Below the pieces are notes generated by a model, which was not told the DNA's origin, did not search any database, and was given only the letters and a program-made list of their open reading frames with translations. From Triops longicaudatus (Eukaryota; Arthropoda; Branchiopoda; Notostraca; Triopsidae): a DNA stretch of 64,000 nucleotides. Both the position numbers and the translations under genes were made by a program. Shown piece after piece: positions 12,301 to 23,830 of this stretch (positions are counted from its first letter, which is position 1; every line of letters begins with the position of its first letter). The DNA lies in NCBI GenBank assembly GCA_022885665.1, contig JAGQDJ010000130.1, positions 89,818-153,817 of the forward strand. Direction: 5' to 3'.

Positions 12301-15300
12301 AATCAGATTATTTTAAAAAACTTGGGGCAAAGACTTGTTATATTTTCGTTATACAATTATAATTATGTAGATTCGTTATGCAATATCGTTACACAATTAG
12401 GCAAATTAGATACCGCAGTCTGTTTGCATACTCTTTAATTCGATTTTTTGTTTTTTAGTATGAGGGTGTACGTGGCATTTTTGGTTTCTTTGTTCTATTC
12501 ACACTTCAAACTAAAAAAGCTAAAGATTCCGTTGTAATTCAGAGCTGAATTGGGTAAAATGTCAAAAACTGGGAGCTTCTGTTGTCTGTGTCTCTGAGGC
12601 GTGTCTTGTTTATTTAGTTTGTCTCACTCGGGGAAAGTTTTGCATTCGCTAGAAACATATTCCAAAGGTACTCATTACCATGTGCCGGAACGTAGATCAT
12701 TCCTTACAGCAGGGCTATGTCGGAAATTTTGGTAAAATATATTTTTCCAACCCTTCCTGTAGGACTTTCCTTTGGGAGAGAGAGCCAAGAAAAAAAGCAT
12801 GCAAAGAAATTAAAAAAAAGGAGAACGGAAAAGAAAAATCATGGCGATGGAAGGAAAGAGATAACGAAGCCAACAGCTCTCTATATCGAATGTGTGATCT
12901 GAGGAAAGAAAGTACGGTCGTAAAAAAAGAGCTGCGGTGCTTTTTGGGTTGGCAAAAGTCATATCTGGGAAATATCTTCTTCACTCGTTTCAAAAGCGGA
13001 AAGGTGACTCGAAGGTCCTTTTCACATGTTAGTGAGGTTAGGGAACTCCAACCTGTATCGATTCAAGGATCTCTCACTAATGCTGCTGCGCGTCCAACAC
13101 CGTGCGTATAAACATGATACACTCGTAGCCGAATTAACAAAAAAGTTACAGGTGACTTTACTTTTAATTTCTGGGCTGACTCGATTGTACTCTTTCTTCC
13201 GGTACGTAAGCAGAAAAAAAACTCTAATACGCCAGTCGTAGAGCAACTAGCAAGTCAGGTTCCGTTTTACTTTTTTCTTCCATCGCTCGAGAAAACATTG
13301 GGTTCGTCTCGGGCCCCCCAAAGAGCCGTAAAACTTCACTCAGGGAAAAGACATTCAGCACGACACCCCTGAACTCGATTTGGGGTTGGGGTTGAGTAAA
13401 GAGATCATGGTATAAATGTTTACACTCAAGCTTGTTTTAAAACCGTTTTCTACTCACTTTAGCGGGTAGAGTGTACCCGTTCAACTCTTTTAGTTCTTTT
13501 AAAGCTAAGCGGCTTGAAAAACAAGTACCACAGACGTAATGCCCGTGAAATTTCCGTTCTTTTGAATATAAACATGACGGTACTACGACGTGAACAACAA
13601 TTTGGGAATCTCACCCTCTTCCCTCACCCTGAAAGACCCCGCGGGCACCTGGAAGGGGAAAATTCTACCGCGTGTCTCTCGTGGGGTGGCAGCCGACGGC
13701 GTTTAGGGTCTAGAACGGTGGGGATCTAGCCTACGGCACGCGCGCTGAAGCAGTTAAATTTTCCAAATTCAATTCCACGGCAACTTATACTCTGAAACCT
13801 GAAGTCCAGGTAGTCAAAAGGTTCAGAATTCCAAGGCCTTTTCAGCGGACGATACTAATTCTTAGCATCTCGCACTCCATGCATTCCTTATAAGCCCGTG
13901 GGCAAGAATCCCTATCTTAGTGAAAAGTTGCGGACGTTTCTTTTAAAAACCGAGGAGGTTGGAGCTGAGCTCCGTGGATAAAGGATGTAAATAGCCATAA
14001 ATGTTCGATTGTTGGGATAAAGCGGAATGTCAAACCGACTTGACCTTTAAGTTTCATCACAGGAAAAGGAAAGTAGAGTACGTGGGGGAGCAGTGCTGTC
14101 GAAAAAGAAAGTCCTCTTGGGGATACCACGATATCTGCTACTAAGATCAAACTTGGGACGTTGCTTTGTTAAAGGAGAGAAAGCAAATTTCGAGATTGAG
14201 TACGACCATAAAGTATATCGAGTGGAGTTGGTTGGTTGTAGCGACACAGGTGGTGAAGTAAGATCGAGATTTCCAAGTGCAATATTTTTTTGTTGTGCCC
14301 GTTTTACGACACTCTCCCGAATTTCCTTAAAGGGGGTGGTATGGGGGTTGGTGCGAAAACACGCCTCAGGGGGTTGAAGATGGAGGGCTCATGTTCGCTG
14401 CAGCACGTCTTTTGCTAGCCCTGTTTATGTTTTCTTGTAGTGTGTGCGTCCGTTCGCTGCTGTCGGGAGCTATCGACCGTTGTAGGAGTACTAGAACGTA
14501 TGAAAGGCTCCCGCGTTTTCTCTCTGCTGCTGTCTTCTCTCCCAACTCACGCTCGGTGTCTCTCTTTCTTGTCTCTTCTCGTCTTTGCCCCTTAATTTAT
14601 GACCCGAAAGGCTCTCAGCTTGACGGAGAAAACTGGCCGAGAGAACGGTGGACGCAGCGACGAATGAACCTTTAAGATGCATGAAATTGGACACAAACGC
14701 ATAGTCGTACTCACGCTTAATGCCGTCCCAAGTCTGTTTGCGCTAATAAACTCTCGATATAAAAACTTCTCATTCCCCACAGGTTACATCAACATTTAAA
14801 AATTCATAGCCCAAAAATATGGCCTGCAAAATCATAAAGAATAGAAATAAATACCGTCTACCCTATAAAGCCTTTCGTAAATTGCAATGTAAATTACGAG
14901 GTTCTACCACGTAAATTACGATGTTGTAAATACACGTACAAAAGGCAGCAAAAATAAATTTGAAAAGTAAATACAAGTGAAATATAATTCAGGTGAAAGC
15001 TAAGGCGTGAAGTGAATAAAACGACTTTAGAATCAAAGATCTTAAAATGAGAGAGAAAATGTCTTTTAAAAAGCTGCGAACTTGAGTCATTAACAGTGCA
15101 CACTTAACAGTTTGACAGGAAGTCTTTTATTTCCAGGAAGTCCGTTCTTAAATATTCAAAAATGCATACCCGCCCATTGGTGTAATTCCCTGCAGACGGC
15201 CACGCCTCTTTAAAGGAATTCCAATACTGCTTATCTTAAGGAGCGCAGGGAATTTTGGAAATGTTTTCTAAAGCCGAGTTTTGGAATAGAACAAACCTTA

Positions 15301-15969
15301 AAAAATCCCTAGAAGACTTTAAAGAATATTTTTCTCTCTTCACTGGAGGAGAAAAACGGGATTTTAAGCTAGAGCTCGCAGACTCGGTATTAGTTTTGGG
15401 TTTGGAACCGGGCAAATTACTCTTCTTAAATATGACGTAAAAAAGCTTTTAATTACTTTTGATTAAGTTCGAAATGAGGGAAAAGGCAAATTTTAAATCC
15501 GTCAAACTTTCTTAAGGAGACGATGTTTTGGGTGCTTGCTGTGATCGTTTATATGAAATGATTCTGTAAAGACCCGAGTGGGCGGAAATAAAAAATGAGG
15601 GAAGAAAATGAAAGATGAGATGGGCAAATGAAGGATAATTGTCAGGGAGAAAAAGCAAAGGCATACAAATGTTCATAATGCTCCTTAAGTCATAATTCAG
15701 TTGCTAGTCATGTATTAATTACCTCTTATTGCACGTACAAGGTTAATGTAATTTTCATAAGAGGATTTGGAGCAGATTGTCAATTTATGAAGCAAGAGAT
15801 GGGAGTAGCGGAAAGTCTTCCGATTTAATGCTGGTGTGTTGTATAGAGAGGACGCTAAAACGATTCAACGCACGGTGGGTACAAAATCGACTTAAGACGA
15901 AGCTCACCGGGAGGGGAGGATTCCCCGTTTTAAGCCGAGGAAGGAAGATTTGTTGTGCTAAGAAAAAGA
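9342..15969. other. No gene recognised; unassigned short frames
   Basis: The longest frame is on the + strand at 12680-13111 (143 codons). It is Lys/Glu/Arg-rich at its start and overlaps a similar-length minus-strand frame; it has no domain I recognise. A frame at 14391-14675 begins with a hydrophobic stretch resembling a signal peptide but cannot be linked to any gene. Short GTAAATTACGA repeats occur near 14,888-14,925. I see no RNA gene. Confidence 0.5.
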
Positions 15970-16380
15970 AATAGTGCTGAAGTGCAGAAAAAGTGCAGAA
16001 ATGTAGAATTATGGGAGAGATTCAAAAATACAGAAGAAATGTGGCAGAAGTATGGAAAAATAGGCAGATAGAGAAGTATAGCAAAAATGCAGTAATGCAG
16101 AACATGCAGAAGAAATATAGCAACATGACAGGAAGACGCCAGCAATGTAGAAAGAAATGCTAAAGCACTACAGTAATGCAGAAATAATAGCATTATAAAA
16201 AATTTTGAGAGTAATAGGTTAAAAGTAGAAACAGCAAAACAAAGAAGATACGAAGAAGTATGGCGCAGATATACAAATATTGCCGCAATACAGTGGAAAT
16301 ACCGGAATTATGTGTAAACACTGTAGGAATAGAGAAATAATGCAGAATAACAAAAAATAGTGGAAAAGTGCGTAAAGCAA
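15970..16380. repeat. Degenerate ATGCAGAA/ATGCAGTAAT repeat field
   Basis: Short blocks such as TGCAGAAA, TGCAGTAATGCAG, ATGTGGCAG and AATGTAGAA recur every 10-25 bp over about 400 bp. Spacing is irregular and there are many substitutions, as expected for an old, decayed simple satellite. The minus-strand frame over 15930-16193 is a shadow of it. Confidence 0.6.
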
Positions 16381-19300
16381 TTTATTCTTTAGCCAAATTG
16401 AAAAACGCTCAAGTGGGTTTGAAGAACTACATTTGATTTTCGAAATTTAGTCGAAACGTTGGTTGACCTTGAAAAACTGGAACTTTTGTCTTGGATATAT
16501 TTCATTTTTTGAAAGGAAGGCAGCTTGCAACAAATACCCTTCTGTTAGGAAATACGCATTTCTACGAATATGTCAAATTATTAGGAACGATTTATTCAAA
16601 AAGACGTTACTTAAAAACACATAATAGACAATTTAAAAGCTCTACCATGACCTAGCTTTTTTGGGGGAAAACGTGTATCGACATTAAGCTTTCCAAGCAT
16701 TGCATCATACGTACTCGTGTGTAGTCGTTTCATGGAATATACATCGTATACATTAGAGTAAAGAGATCTTGACTTTTATTCTCAATGAATTTTGACGTAG
16801 GCTATTCCTTAAACATTCAATTTGCCTGAAATATTTATCTTCTATTTGCATAATAAATCAAGTGATAAAATCTGGAAAGGATGACCATGGCATGATTAAC
16901 AGTGACAGTGAAAACTTTTCTTTACATAAGAATTTTACGTTAGAATTTCGAGTTAAAACTAACTTCAATAGATTTTGCATGAGAAAAAAATATTGCGTAT
17001 TAAGCTAGTTTAATTAACGTTGAGTTTTTAATTTCGTGGATTTAACTGCAATAGCTTTGACTTTAATACTTCCGCGTTTTTTTCTTCAAGGCTGAATTTA
17101 TTAGACAAGTGTTAAAATTCCCACGAAAAATTATCTGATGTTTAATTCGTTCTAAAATTGACGAAAATGTTATAAATTAGGTTTAATTTCATACGAAAAC
17201 AATTTTCTAGTATTGTTGATTGGAATGTTGTTTACGCATTCAATGAAATTACACTGCACTTTTGTTTGAACCGCCTGTGTCCGTTTATCTCCTTTTAAGG
17301 TATTTTTTCTCTCATTCTTTGATTTCTGTATTGTTAGAAGTTTTGGACACCAAAGTCATTCAGTGTTGCTTTAATATTTGTGTTCAGTAAACGACACTAG
17401 TATGTCTCATATTTCGTTAGGGTTTGATTCCTAGACATGAGGAATTTGCTCAATGTTCAAAATTAATCATAAAATGAAGTTGCGATCGTACAATAAGTGA
17501 ATATAATACACGTACTCAATAACACGTGTTGTCGACGACTTCCTACTACACATAAAGAGAACCTCACCCAAAGCAACACATTTTTCCTCCAACTTCGGTA
17601 AAGTTCCTTGTTATTTTTATGGATATTTTTCGAAATACTTTGTATTTATGGAACTGGAAGCGTGTTAAAAGAATTGTTGGCAAGTTGGTTCCTACCACAC
17701 CCCATCCACATCATTAGAGGACATCTTTGTGAGGTGTTGCACACAACGGGGACCAATCTCCGAGAGCGAAACTCGAGTCCAAAAGGGGACAACTTTCCAG
17801 TCGACTTTCGCAAAAAGCCTTTTGACTCCTGAAAAGGCAACTTGACAAAGTTGTCGAGTGCTTTGTGATTTCAAAGAGAAAAAAAAAGTTCATTAGGACA
17901 TTCACATGGAGCTTTGGAAAATCCACCCTGAACGAGCGTTTCGATTCAGTGGTATAAGAAATCTGTATTAGTTCCTGAAAGTAAATCGTGAAAGAGAGAA
18001 GAAAAGTCTCGTTGACTTTTCTGCGTTACAGGAGCTTTTCCATAATTTCAGGGGCTCTCTCTCTCTTATACGTGTGTTTCTGAAAGATTTTCTCTTTATG
18101 TTAGTTTTGGCAGGGTGGAGAATTGGATTTTCTGCTTCGAAGATGGTATTTTTATATAAGAAAACTTCTTTTTTATTTTTGTTTTTGTGGTCTGCAAGGT
18201 TTTTACATTATGTATAGAAAGACAGTGAGAGAGAAGAAACCGAAAGGAGAACCTAATTTATGTCTTAATTTGTGACGAGACGTTTTTATCTGAGTGGAAT
18301 TAACTAAAACGGATCGTTTGGATCAGAGTCTCAAAAGCTAAGCTCTTAGTCATGACGAGGATTCAGGTTTTTCTAAATAGAAGAAATCTTCGAGATAAAT
18401 CCAGGCTGTTACCCAAACACTCGAGGATTTTTAATTCCGGAAATAAAAAGTAAGGGTAAGGAGAAAAATTGAGCTAGGGTGAGTTTTAAAGTACCCAACC
18501 ACGTTTACGGATGTGTGAGGGTCCGAAATCGATGTAGCGGGATTGTTGTACTTTGTATCAGCTTTCTTCTCGCTTTTTTTCTGCTCAGTTTCGTCTTATG
18601 GTATCAAAAGAAGGATTTGGCTCCACCTTTTCCGTGTGAGAAAAAAAAATCGGGCGAGAAATTATTCTACAGGGGTAAATCGACGAGGTTGTAAGCCTCG
18701 AGGATTTCTGGTCCACAAACTGTGTCATCTTTAGACGTCATACATGGCAGGTTAATAGACAGCCATCTATTTTCGTTTCCCTTAGCAGCTTAGCCAAGAG
18801 TTTTAACTACTCAATAGGACAAAATAAGATATTACATTGGGAATGACAAGCAAGTGTAGTTCCTATATGTCAAAGAAAGGGAAAAAAGAAAATGAAAATA
18901 TCATAGGCTTTTCAATTCTGAAACGACTTTTCCTGATGAAATGAGTCTCATCTAAGATTCGAGAAAATTCTATGTTGTGTTCAGTATTGTGTAGAACTCA
19001 TAGGTAGCTTCAAATTATAGGATTGTTTGGTGACTGAAATTGTAGGGTAGTGCTACCGTGCTTTAATTTAGATTCTGAGAAAGGGGCGTGGCATGAAGAG
19101 TCAAAGCCGTTGTTACCTTCATTTCCTGTAGAAAACGGATTTCCCGATTTTTTCTTTTCAATCCAATCGACCCCTATTCAATGTAAATTAAAATACGTGG
19201 AACCCTTCTTGATAGCAAGAAAATAAGCTTTTAAAAGGAAAAATAGTCGAAGACGACAAAATATTGCAAAAAAGATTTTGTATTACCGTTGGATATGGAA

Positions 19301-20608
19301 ACATTCTGCTTCCTCATTTACGTCCTTATGTGCTTGGAGAAAAAGGAAAAATTAGGAGCGTGTTAATATGAAAATCACAAAATAATAATGTAAAAATCAT
19401 CATCATGATTCTGGTCTAAGAGGTAGGTCAGATGTAACATAGGAGTAAAGGGATATTTTTCCCAAAAGAAAACCTGGTGTGTTTTCATTGTCATACGCTA
19501 GGCCTTACTTAGTTATTAGATGTGTACTGTTATTGTTAACAATTCAACATTATTATACTAGAGACTAAAGGTCAGTAAAATCCAGTTTCTTACATGGTAG
19601 AATTTAATTCTGTTACTGAAATTTGCACGAATCTCAACATCATTTGAACCTAAACTTATGTAATTTTCTCCAAAGAAATTGTTACTTTTGTTATATTGTC
19701 CGTAACAAACGCTTCTGTTACATTCGTTCAGCTGCATCACTTCGGCTCTTTATGCGTCGCCTAAAATTTCTTCAAAAGAATTAACGCTAAAGCCATAAAG
19801 CTTTTGTAACACATCATAGACTTGGAAAAAATTTTCTTTAGTTTTGAAACCCATGATAAACATGACAAGGAATATAACCCTTTTCTTCTTAGTAAAGCTG
19901 CGAAATCAAATTTTAATAATTTTCTCGTTTATTGTTTGTTCTTTTCACGTGAAACTCTTTTAACGCCTATTTACCTGAATTTCTTACGGTCATGACTTTT
20001 TACATGCTTGAAGTGTCTGTTGATTTGTGTTTGAGTTTTCAAAAGCTGTGATATTTTTTTACATATGCTTCGCATTACAGTTAACACGAGTCTCGTTCCA
20101 AACTCGAAATAAAGCCCAAAATACTGTGAAAAAATATTATAAAAAAACTGCAGAGCGACCAAAGAAAGATCTTCTAAAATTACAAAGACAAGCGACCCAA
20201 TTTGTCCGGACATAAATTACCAGAGAAAATTGAATCTGTTAAAAGAAGTCATAAAATCATGAAAAAAATTCTTAAAATAAAACGTTTTCTTGGAAGTATA
20301 ATAAGCGCTTGATAAGAACCAAATTGAAAAGAGAAATTCGTAGTACCAAAAATACAATTTTTAACACAATTTAATCATTACACCAAAAACATATTTTCTG
20401 AGCTATTTTTTTTATTGACTGACTGAGCGACTTCATAACACCAATCTAATACGATGCATGCATTTTTAAAATAATGCACTATATGCGCACAAATCTGAGC
20501 ATTTTAAAGGTCTAGGGGCCCTAGCGACCCTAAAAGGGTACCTTAGCTTGTTACACGTATTGTACTTCCTACGGACTCCTTAAAACGGCCTCGAAAACTT
20601 GATTAACG

Positions 20609-20612
<4 letters not shown>
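16381..20612. other. No gene recognised
   Basis: AT-rich DNA with frames of at most about 80 codons. The + strand frame at 18479-18694 contains one strongly hydrophobic segment but has no homologue I can name and no supporting splice pattern. Confidence 0.55.

Positions 20613-20645
<33 letters not shown>
20613..20645. repeat. Poly(T) tract, 33 nt
   Basis: An uninterrupted run of 33 T residues. It could be the reverse-strand poly(A) tail of a retroposed sequence, but I could not identify a body sequence or target-site duplication. Confidence 0.9.
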
Positions 20646-20650
<5 letters not shown>

Positions 20651-21861
20651 AACCGTTGCACTTCCCTTTTCAAAGCTGGAGCGTAGGGCGGACTTGATAC
20701 GCTGTCAGGGCATTAAGTACGATTCTCTTTGTTAGTCATCAAGCATTACACGTCATCAATGATGCCGATATGTTGCATTTCTTCTACAAAGCGAGATTCA
20801 TGTTAGCCAAGCGTGTTTATTTTCTCTACTTATACCAATTTTCCGTAGAGTTCCATATTATGAGCATTGGGCAAAGAATGTGTATAGCGAGCTTTGTGGG
20901 TAAAATTTTGTGGGGGCTTCTGCGTTTTCGTGGGAAGTTATTACGTTCGATGCTATGGTTAGAACTTGAGTAATTTTGTCGCAACAAGTTCAGGCAGGCA
21001 GAAATGATGAGACTGAGGCATTTATATTGCTCATTTCGGCAAACTGTGGGTAAGATACGGTAAAGGGTAGATGAGAGGAAGGGGGAGGAGGGTGACAAAG
21101 GGGAGAGATGTACGTTTGAGGCACAGCTAATCTTTCGTGCCCATAAGCCGCTCAACGCAAATTGATATATTGCTAACGACTTTGCGTATAATGCATTCCC
21201 CCGCTTTCACACACAGGGGGCACACCACACGTGGTGTGGTACTTGATAACAGAGAAAACTTTTCCCGTACTAATCGCGGAGGGGGTGAGAGCTGAGATTG
21301 GGTTTGCCTTTATTGTGATTTCAAACGAGGAAATACCCAATAAGAACGGAAAGCGGGAAAGAACGTGTAGAAATTACTACACATACAAATGTTGCTTGTA
21401 AGCCTTTTCTAGGACATGACTCACAGTTGTGTGTCCTTATGTTATTTCCTTGTTGTTAGGTGAGGAGGGTGGGGTGAAAAGCAAATGACTTGAGTTGACG
21501 CAAGTGAAAACGCGACTGTAAAATCATAAACGTCGCAAGAATAACAATAGGGAGGGTTTGTTGTCCGTGAAGCCTTTCTGTGCGAGAAGTTACGGGATGT
21601 GGTTGAAGCATGGATGAAGAGATTTTAGCAAATTAAAATTCCGCAAGAAATTCCCTTGTACTCCTCGTGCATAAGAGCGCTGTGGGCGTGCACCCAGCCG
21701 TGGCAAAACTAACCCTTGCTAACCCTAGCGTAACTCTTGCAACGATACTTTCGAGTATGTAAACAAGAGAAGGGGACGAAAGACAATTTGCATTTACATC
21801 CGACATGTTCAACGCATGGAGACGGAAAAAAGAGTACTTGATTTTTTTTGCGAAATAAGTA
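20646..21861. other. No gene recognised
   Basis: Frames on both strands are short and without domains. A short inverted repeat centred on CACGTG lies at about 21,222-21,240. No other structure is evident. Confidence 0.55.
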
Positions 21862-22189
21862 CAATAGACTCCCTCTTATCCGCGCACGGTTTAATTGGTT
21901 ACCTATTTAACCGTTCATACGTAGGGAATGTAAAAGTTTGACGCTATATTCTTGAGAAGTTTTTTAATTTTATGTGTAACGGTGTACAGTTTAAGAAATG
22001 GACAAAAACCAGAACTAATCAAACTTAATTAATCTGCGTATTGGACAAGCAATTCTGTTTTCCATTATTATTTCTTTAAGAACTGAGTTATGTACTATTA
22101 AAAACAGTTTAAAAAATTTTATGGATTAACCGATTTTTCGGTTTTAGAGTCCTTTCTCGTGCCTATCGGATAAAGGGAAATCTAATTTG
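21862..22189. mobile_element. Putative pogo/Tigger-like MITE
   Basis: The left end (from 21,862) reads CAATAGACTCCCTCTTATCC then GCGCACGG. The right end, read from 22,189 on the other strand, reads CAAATTAGATTTCCCTTTAT then CCGATAGGCACG. These are imperfect terminal inverted repeats whose TTATCCG core is typical of pogo/Tigger-type elements. The left flank is TA and the right flank is CA, compatible with a decayed TA target duplication. The interior is about 330 bp in total with no coding capacity, so the element would be non-autonomous. The superfamily is inferred from the TIR only. Confidence 0.42.
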
Positions 22190-22379
22190 CAGGAAATTTA
22201 GACGCGTTTCATATGTAGGCAGGCCTCTTACAAGGTTTCAAGACTATCCTACCAACCTTTGTTGCGAGGAGCTCGGCATTCCACCCTCCGAGCTAATGTC
22301 CGTGGCCCAAGATGGGGCTCATTGGAGGACACCTAAGCTTGCTCGAGCCACGACCCCAGCAATGGAAACTGTGGTTTCG

Positions 22380-23830
22380 AAACTGTATGCATATAATACG
22401 TTACATATCGAAAACTTTGAGAAGGTACTATTTTAAAATTTGACTACGGATAGTTTTCGAAACAATATGAGCAATTCTAAAAATTTGGATACGTCAAATA
22501 TTAAAACTGAAAGCATGTTAAGTTTAGATACCGTATGTTCACTCTTAAAATACTAGCTTGAGTGCTGTTCTAATGTTTCTAGACATTTTAAATATAGGGT
22601 AGTACGAAAAATGATAAACCCATGATTTCATGCTATTTTCAGATATTAAGTACATGCGAATTTAAAATTTTGAACACGTGAAGTTATCAAAGTTCGGGTA
22701 TGCGTGATAAACTGAAATGTGTTGAAACCTATGAGTTAAATAAAATACGGCAATTTGAGTATGTGGAATAGTAAATCTCGGAGTACGTTCAATATTTAAG
22801 CTTCAAGTATCCGTGCTGTTTTCAGATCTTAAGTACGTACACGCGGATACAGTACTTAACGTACGTGAAGTCGTTAAGTTTCGAGTACTTGTAGTGTCGA
22901 AACTTTCAGTCCTTAAAATTAGAAAATTTTGACTCTTTACTTGAAGAGCTCTGAGGACGTCAATTCTTGACATCTTAAGTACCTAAACCGTTGAAAGTTT
23001 TAGAAATCTTGCTGTTTTGACGTTTGAAGTGCGGGCAACTGTGATACATTGGGTACGTTGAAGTTACAGAGCTTCAGCTATGCGTAATAATGGTATTTTG
23101 AATACATTAATCAGTGGAAACGTAGGTACGTGGAATTGTAAAACACTGATTATGTAAATTTCGAAACCTTGATTACGTGCAATTTTTACATACCTACTTC
23201 CGTGCGCTTTGGGGATTTTGAGCACGTTTAATTTCAAAACCGTTGATTGCGCCAAATTCTGAGCCTAGATTGTGCACAGTGAGGTGTTAAGTACATGCAG
23301 CTATTACACTTCGAGTATGGATAATTATGAAAGTTTTCGTACGCCGAATTGTAAACTTCCAAACAAGTATAGTGAACTCTAATTAAATTCTGACACCTTA
23401 AATACATACAATTTGGACACATTGCTTCCCTGGTCTTTTTTGTATTTTGATTACAGTTTGTCAGATTTCGAAATCTTGGGCACATGCAATATTAAACTTT
23501 TGCTTTCGTGACATTGGAGATTTCCAATGTTATTGCAATATTGAAGTTTTCAGCAGACGTAGTTTCGAAACATGAAGCATGTGAAGCTATCAAACCTGGA
23601 GCACGTGTGATATCTAAAACACTAATATTACGAAAATTTTAGTGCGTGGAATTTTCAAACTTTGACCGCTTAGGATATTGACAGTTATAGCACGTCTAGT
23701 TTTGGAACTTTTGAATGCGTGTAATTTTGAGGTTTTGCATACATTATATTAGAATTTTTTAGCGCATATATTTAAACTTTGAGCAAATACATTCGTAAAA
23801 GCTTGTGCGGGTACGTGAAACTATGCAAAA
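22380..23830. repeat. Degenerate GTACGTGnAATT satellite-like field
   Basis: Over about 1.45 kb a motif close to GTACGTGGAATTTT followed by AAACTTTGA recurs roughly every 30-55 bp. Clear instances begin near 22,677, 22,862, 23,126, 23,175, 23,226, 23,577, 23,643 and 23,813. Variants include TACATGCA, GCACGTG and TATGCGT. Units are strongly diverged and spacing is irregular. Minus-strand frames at 23064-23255, 23234-23485 and 23759-23989 are shadows of this repeat. Confidence 0.65.

Noticed and set aside
12680..13111. 143-codon + strand frame
   Set aside because: Lys/Glu-rich composition, an overlapping antisense frame of similar length, and no domain or splice support.
14391..14675. Frame starting with a signal-peptide-like hydrophobic segment, considered as the missing first Dpr exon
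   Set aside because: The only reasonable donor (GTATGA after 14,497) leaves phase 2, whereas the exon at 36,997 needs phase 1. The downstream sequence has no Dpr similarity.
20613..20645. Poly(T) considered as the tail of a retroposed gene
   Set aside because: No gene-like body sequence or target-site duplication could be found beside it.
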